Positions 62,998 to 64,000 of a stretch of DNA of 64,000 nucleotides are shown here, in pieces; position 1 is the stretch's first letter; each line of letters opens with the position of its first letter. The DNA lies in assembly GCA_003344405.1 (NCBI GenBank), contig NOWV01000046.1:186001-250000 (forward strand). The letters are read 5' to 3'. The notes beneath the pieces are model-generated. The model did no database searches. It worked only from the letters and a program-made list of their open reading frames with translations, and was not told the origin of the DNA. This DNA comes from Trichoplax sp. H2 (lineage: Eukaryota; Placozoa; Uniplacotomia; Trichoplacea). The translations under genes and the position numbers were made by a program.

Positions 62998-64000
62998 GTA
63001 TGCATTACTATATTATTTATTTTTACCATCTTTAAATAGAATTGACATTACATATCCATTTATATGGAGATTTATGCCTGTTGTACGTTGAGATTTTGCA
63101 TTATTTTACTTTTTTTTGACTATAATCACCTATAACAAAGACGTGGCTATCATAAACATAAATACAAAGCTCAAAAATGTCATCTTCCAAACGTGAATCC
63201 AATAGGAATGGATGATAATAATTATAATTATTGACCTTAACATATACTAGCTATACTAAGTAATATAATTACATTACTGTATTGTACTTGTACGATATAC
63301 AATTGTGTACTGTAGGTGCTAGGTGGCAAGTAGTGTAATTAAGTGATTGACAGCAGCCATGATGGATCGACATATGGAAGTTGTATACAGTAGCTTTTAC
63401 GTAGACAGCAAATACCAGCAATAAGGTCCAGTTTGCGAAGACATAACTTTAGCAAGGCAACGTATTATATTATTAGTAATAAAAGTTAGCTATTCAAGTC
63501 TCTACTAGTCTAGCACTTGACTTATTTTTGTTAAATACCCGTCGTTGCAGAGGTTGGATGCATCAATCGAAGTACATGTACATACGCGTATATATACAAA
63601 AGGAAACATTGATGCAATGCTACTACCGTTCTGTATATACTCATCACGATCAGGAAATACATTATCAGGCATCATATTAGAGACCCATCTCAAATACATA
63701 TTAATTATAGTATATATAATATTGGTATCTCCGTCCAATTGTAAATAGTCTATGCAAAATAGTTTATTAACGATTGATGATGATTCGATTGAGTTTGAAA
63801 CATATCTATTCAGTTAATTTATCTGCAATACGAACTTTTAAAAATTAGTAAATAATGATCAGTAACTCTTGTTATTAAGTTGTTAATTTATATACTTACC
63901 AATATCGTAGGATGTTTCAAAAGCGGCCGTAAATGCGTATGACGATTTTTATTTAAAAAACATGGGATCATTATTACCCAAGCAATTACAGAATTTGAGT
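62998..64000. other. Probable first intron of the CACNA2D-type gene
   Basis: No exon that continues the alpha2/delta reading frame could be identified to the right edge. Short open frames (63505-63738 minus, 63545-63748 plus) overlap on opposite strands and have no recognised motif. The interval is therefore treated as intron. Confidence 0.45.

Overview
The window looks like nuclear DNA of an early-branching animal. It is AT-rich, codes with the standard code, and its genes are cut into many short exons by GT-AG introns of roughly 80-450 bp. The gene content (an axonemal/fibrous-sheath protein, a calcium-channel alpha2/delta subunit, SNIP1, UTP23) is that of a metazoan. A placozoan (Trichoplax/Hoilungia) is my best guess from base composition, intron density and gene set, but I have no database support. 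All multi-exon models below were built by hand from splice sites, reading phase and remembered family motifs.

Layout. Positions 1-1.3 kb hold a foldback element and no gene. Positions 1.3-5.4 kb (+) hold a ten-exon gene for a very hydrophobic polytopic membrane protein of about 940 residues that I cannot assign to a family. From 5.4 to 37 kb the DNA is gene-poor and very AT-rich. It contains two short intronless reading frames (16.94-17.19 kb and 25.80-26.02 kb, both +) that share a motif with the exact spacing of a BH3 death domain. The first ends in a good C-terminal membrane anchor. From 37.5 to 39.8 kb (-) lies a complete seven-exon UTP23 gene (247 aa). From about 40 to 51 kb the DNA is a mosaic of repeats: palindromic TACTGTACAGTA-type words, foldbacks, inverted copies and a 1.7-1.9 kb direct duplication. 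The right end is the gene-dense part. FSIP1 (-, 15 exons, about 832 aa, 52.6-57.2 kb) and SNIP1 (+, 10 exons, 328 aa, 58.0-60.6 kb) sit head to head across an 824-bp gap. The first exon of a CACNA2D-type gene (+, 62.7-63.0 kb) runs toward the right edge.

How the genes relate. I see no operon or pathway linking them; they are ordinary independent animal genes (18S rRNA processing, transcription/splicing control, cilium or sperm-tail structure, calcium-channel trafficking). The most notable candidate for something undescribed is the pair of small BH3-like genes. They share a core (Trp, then Ile-Gly, Leu, Ala-Asp, Phe-Asp, then basic residues and Asn-Ser) and look like diverged paralogues. The second notable feature is the palindromic repeat family, which occurs in tight clusters at 22-25.5, 40-51 and 61 kb and is nearly absent between them.
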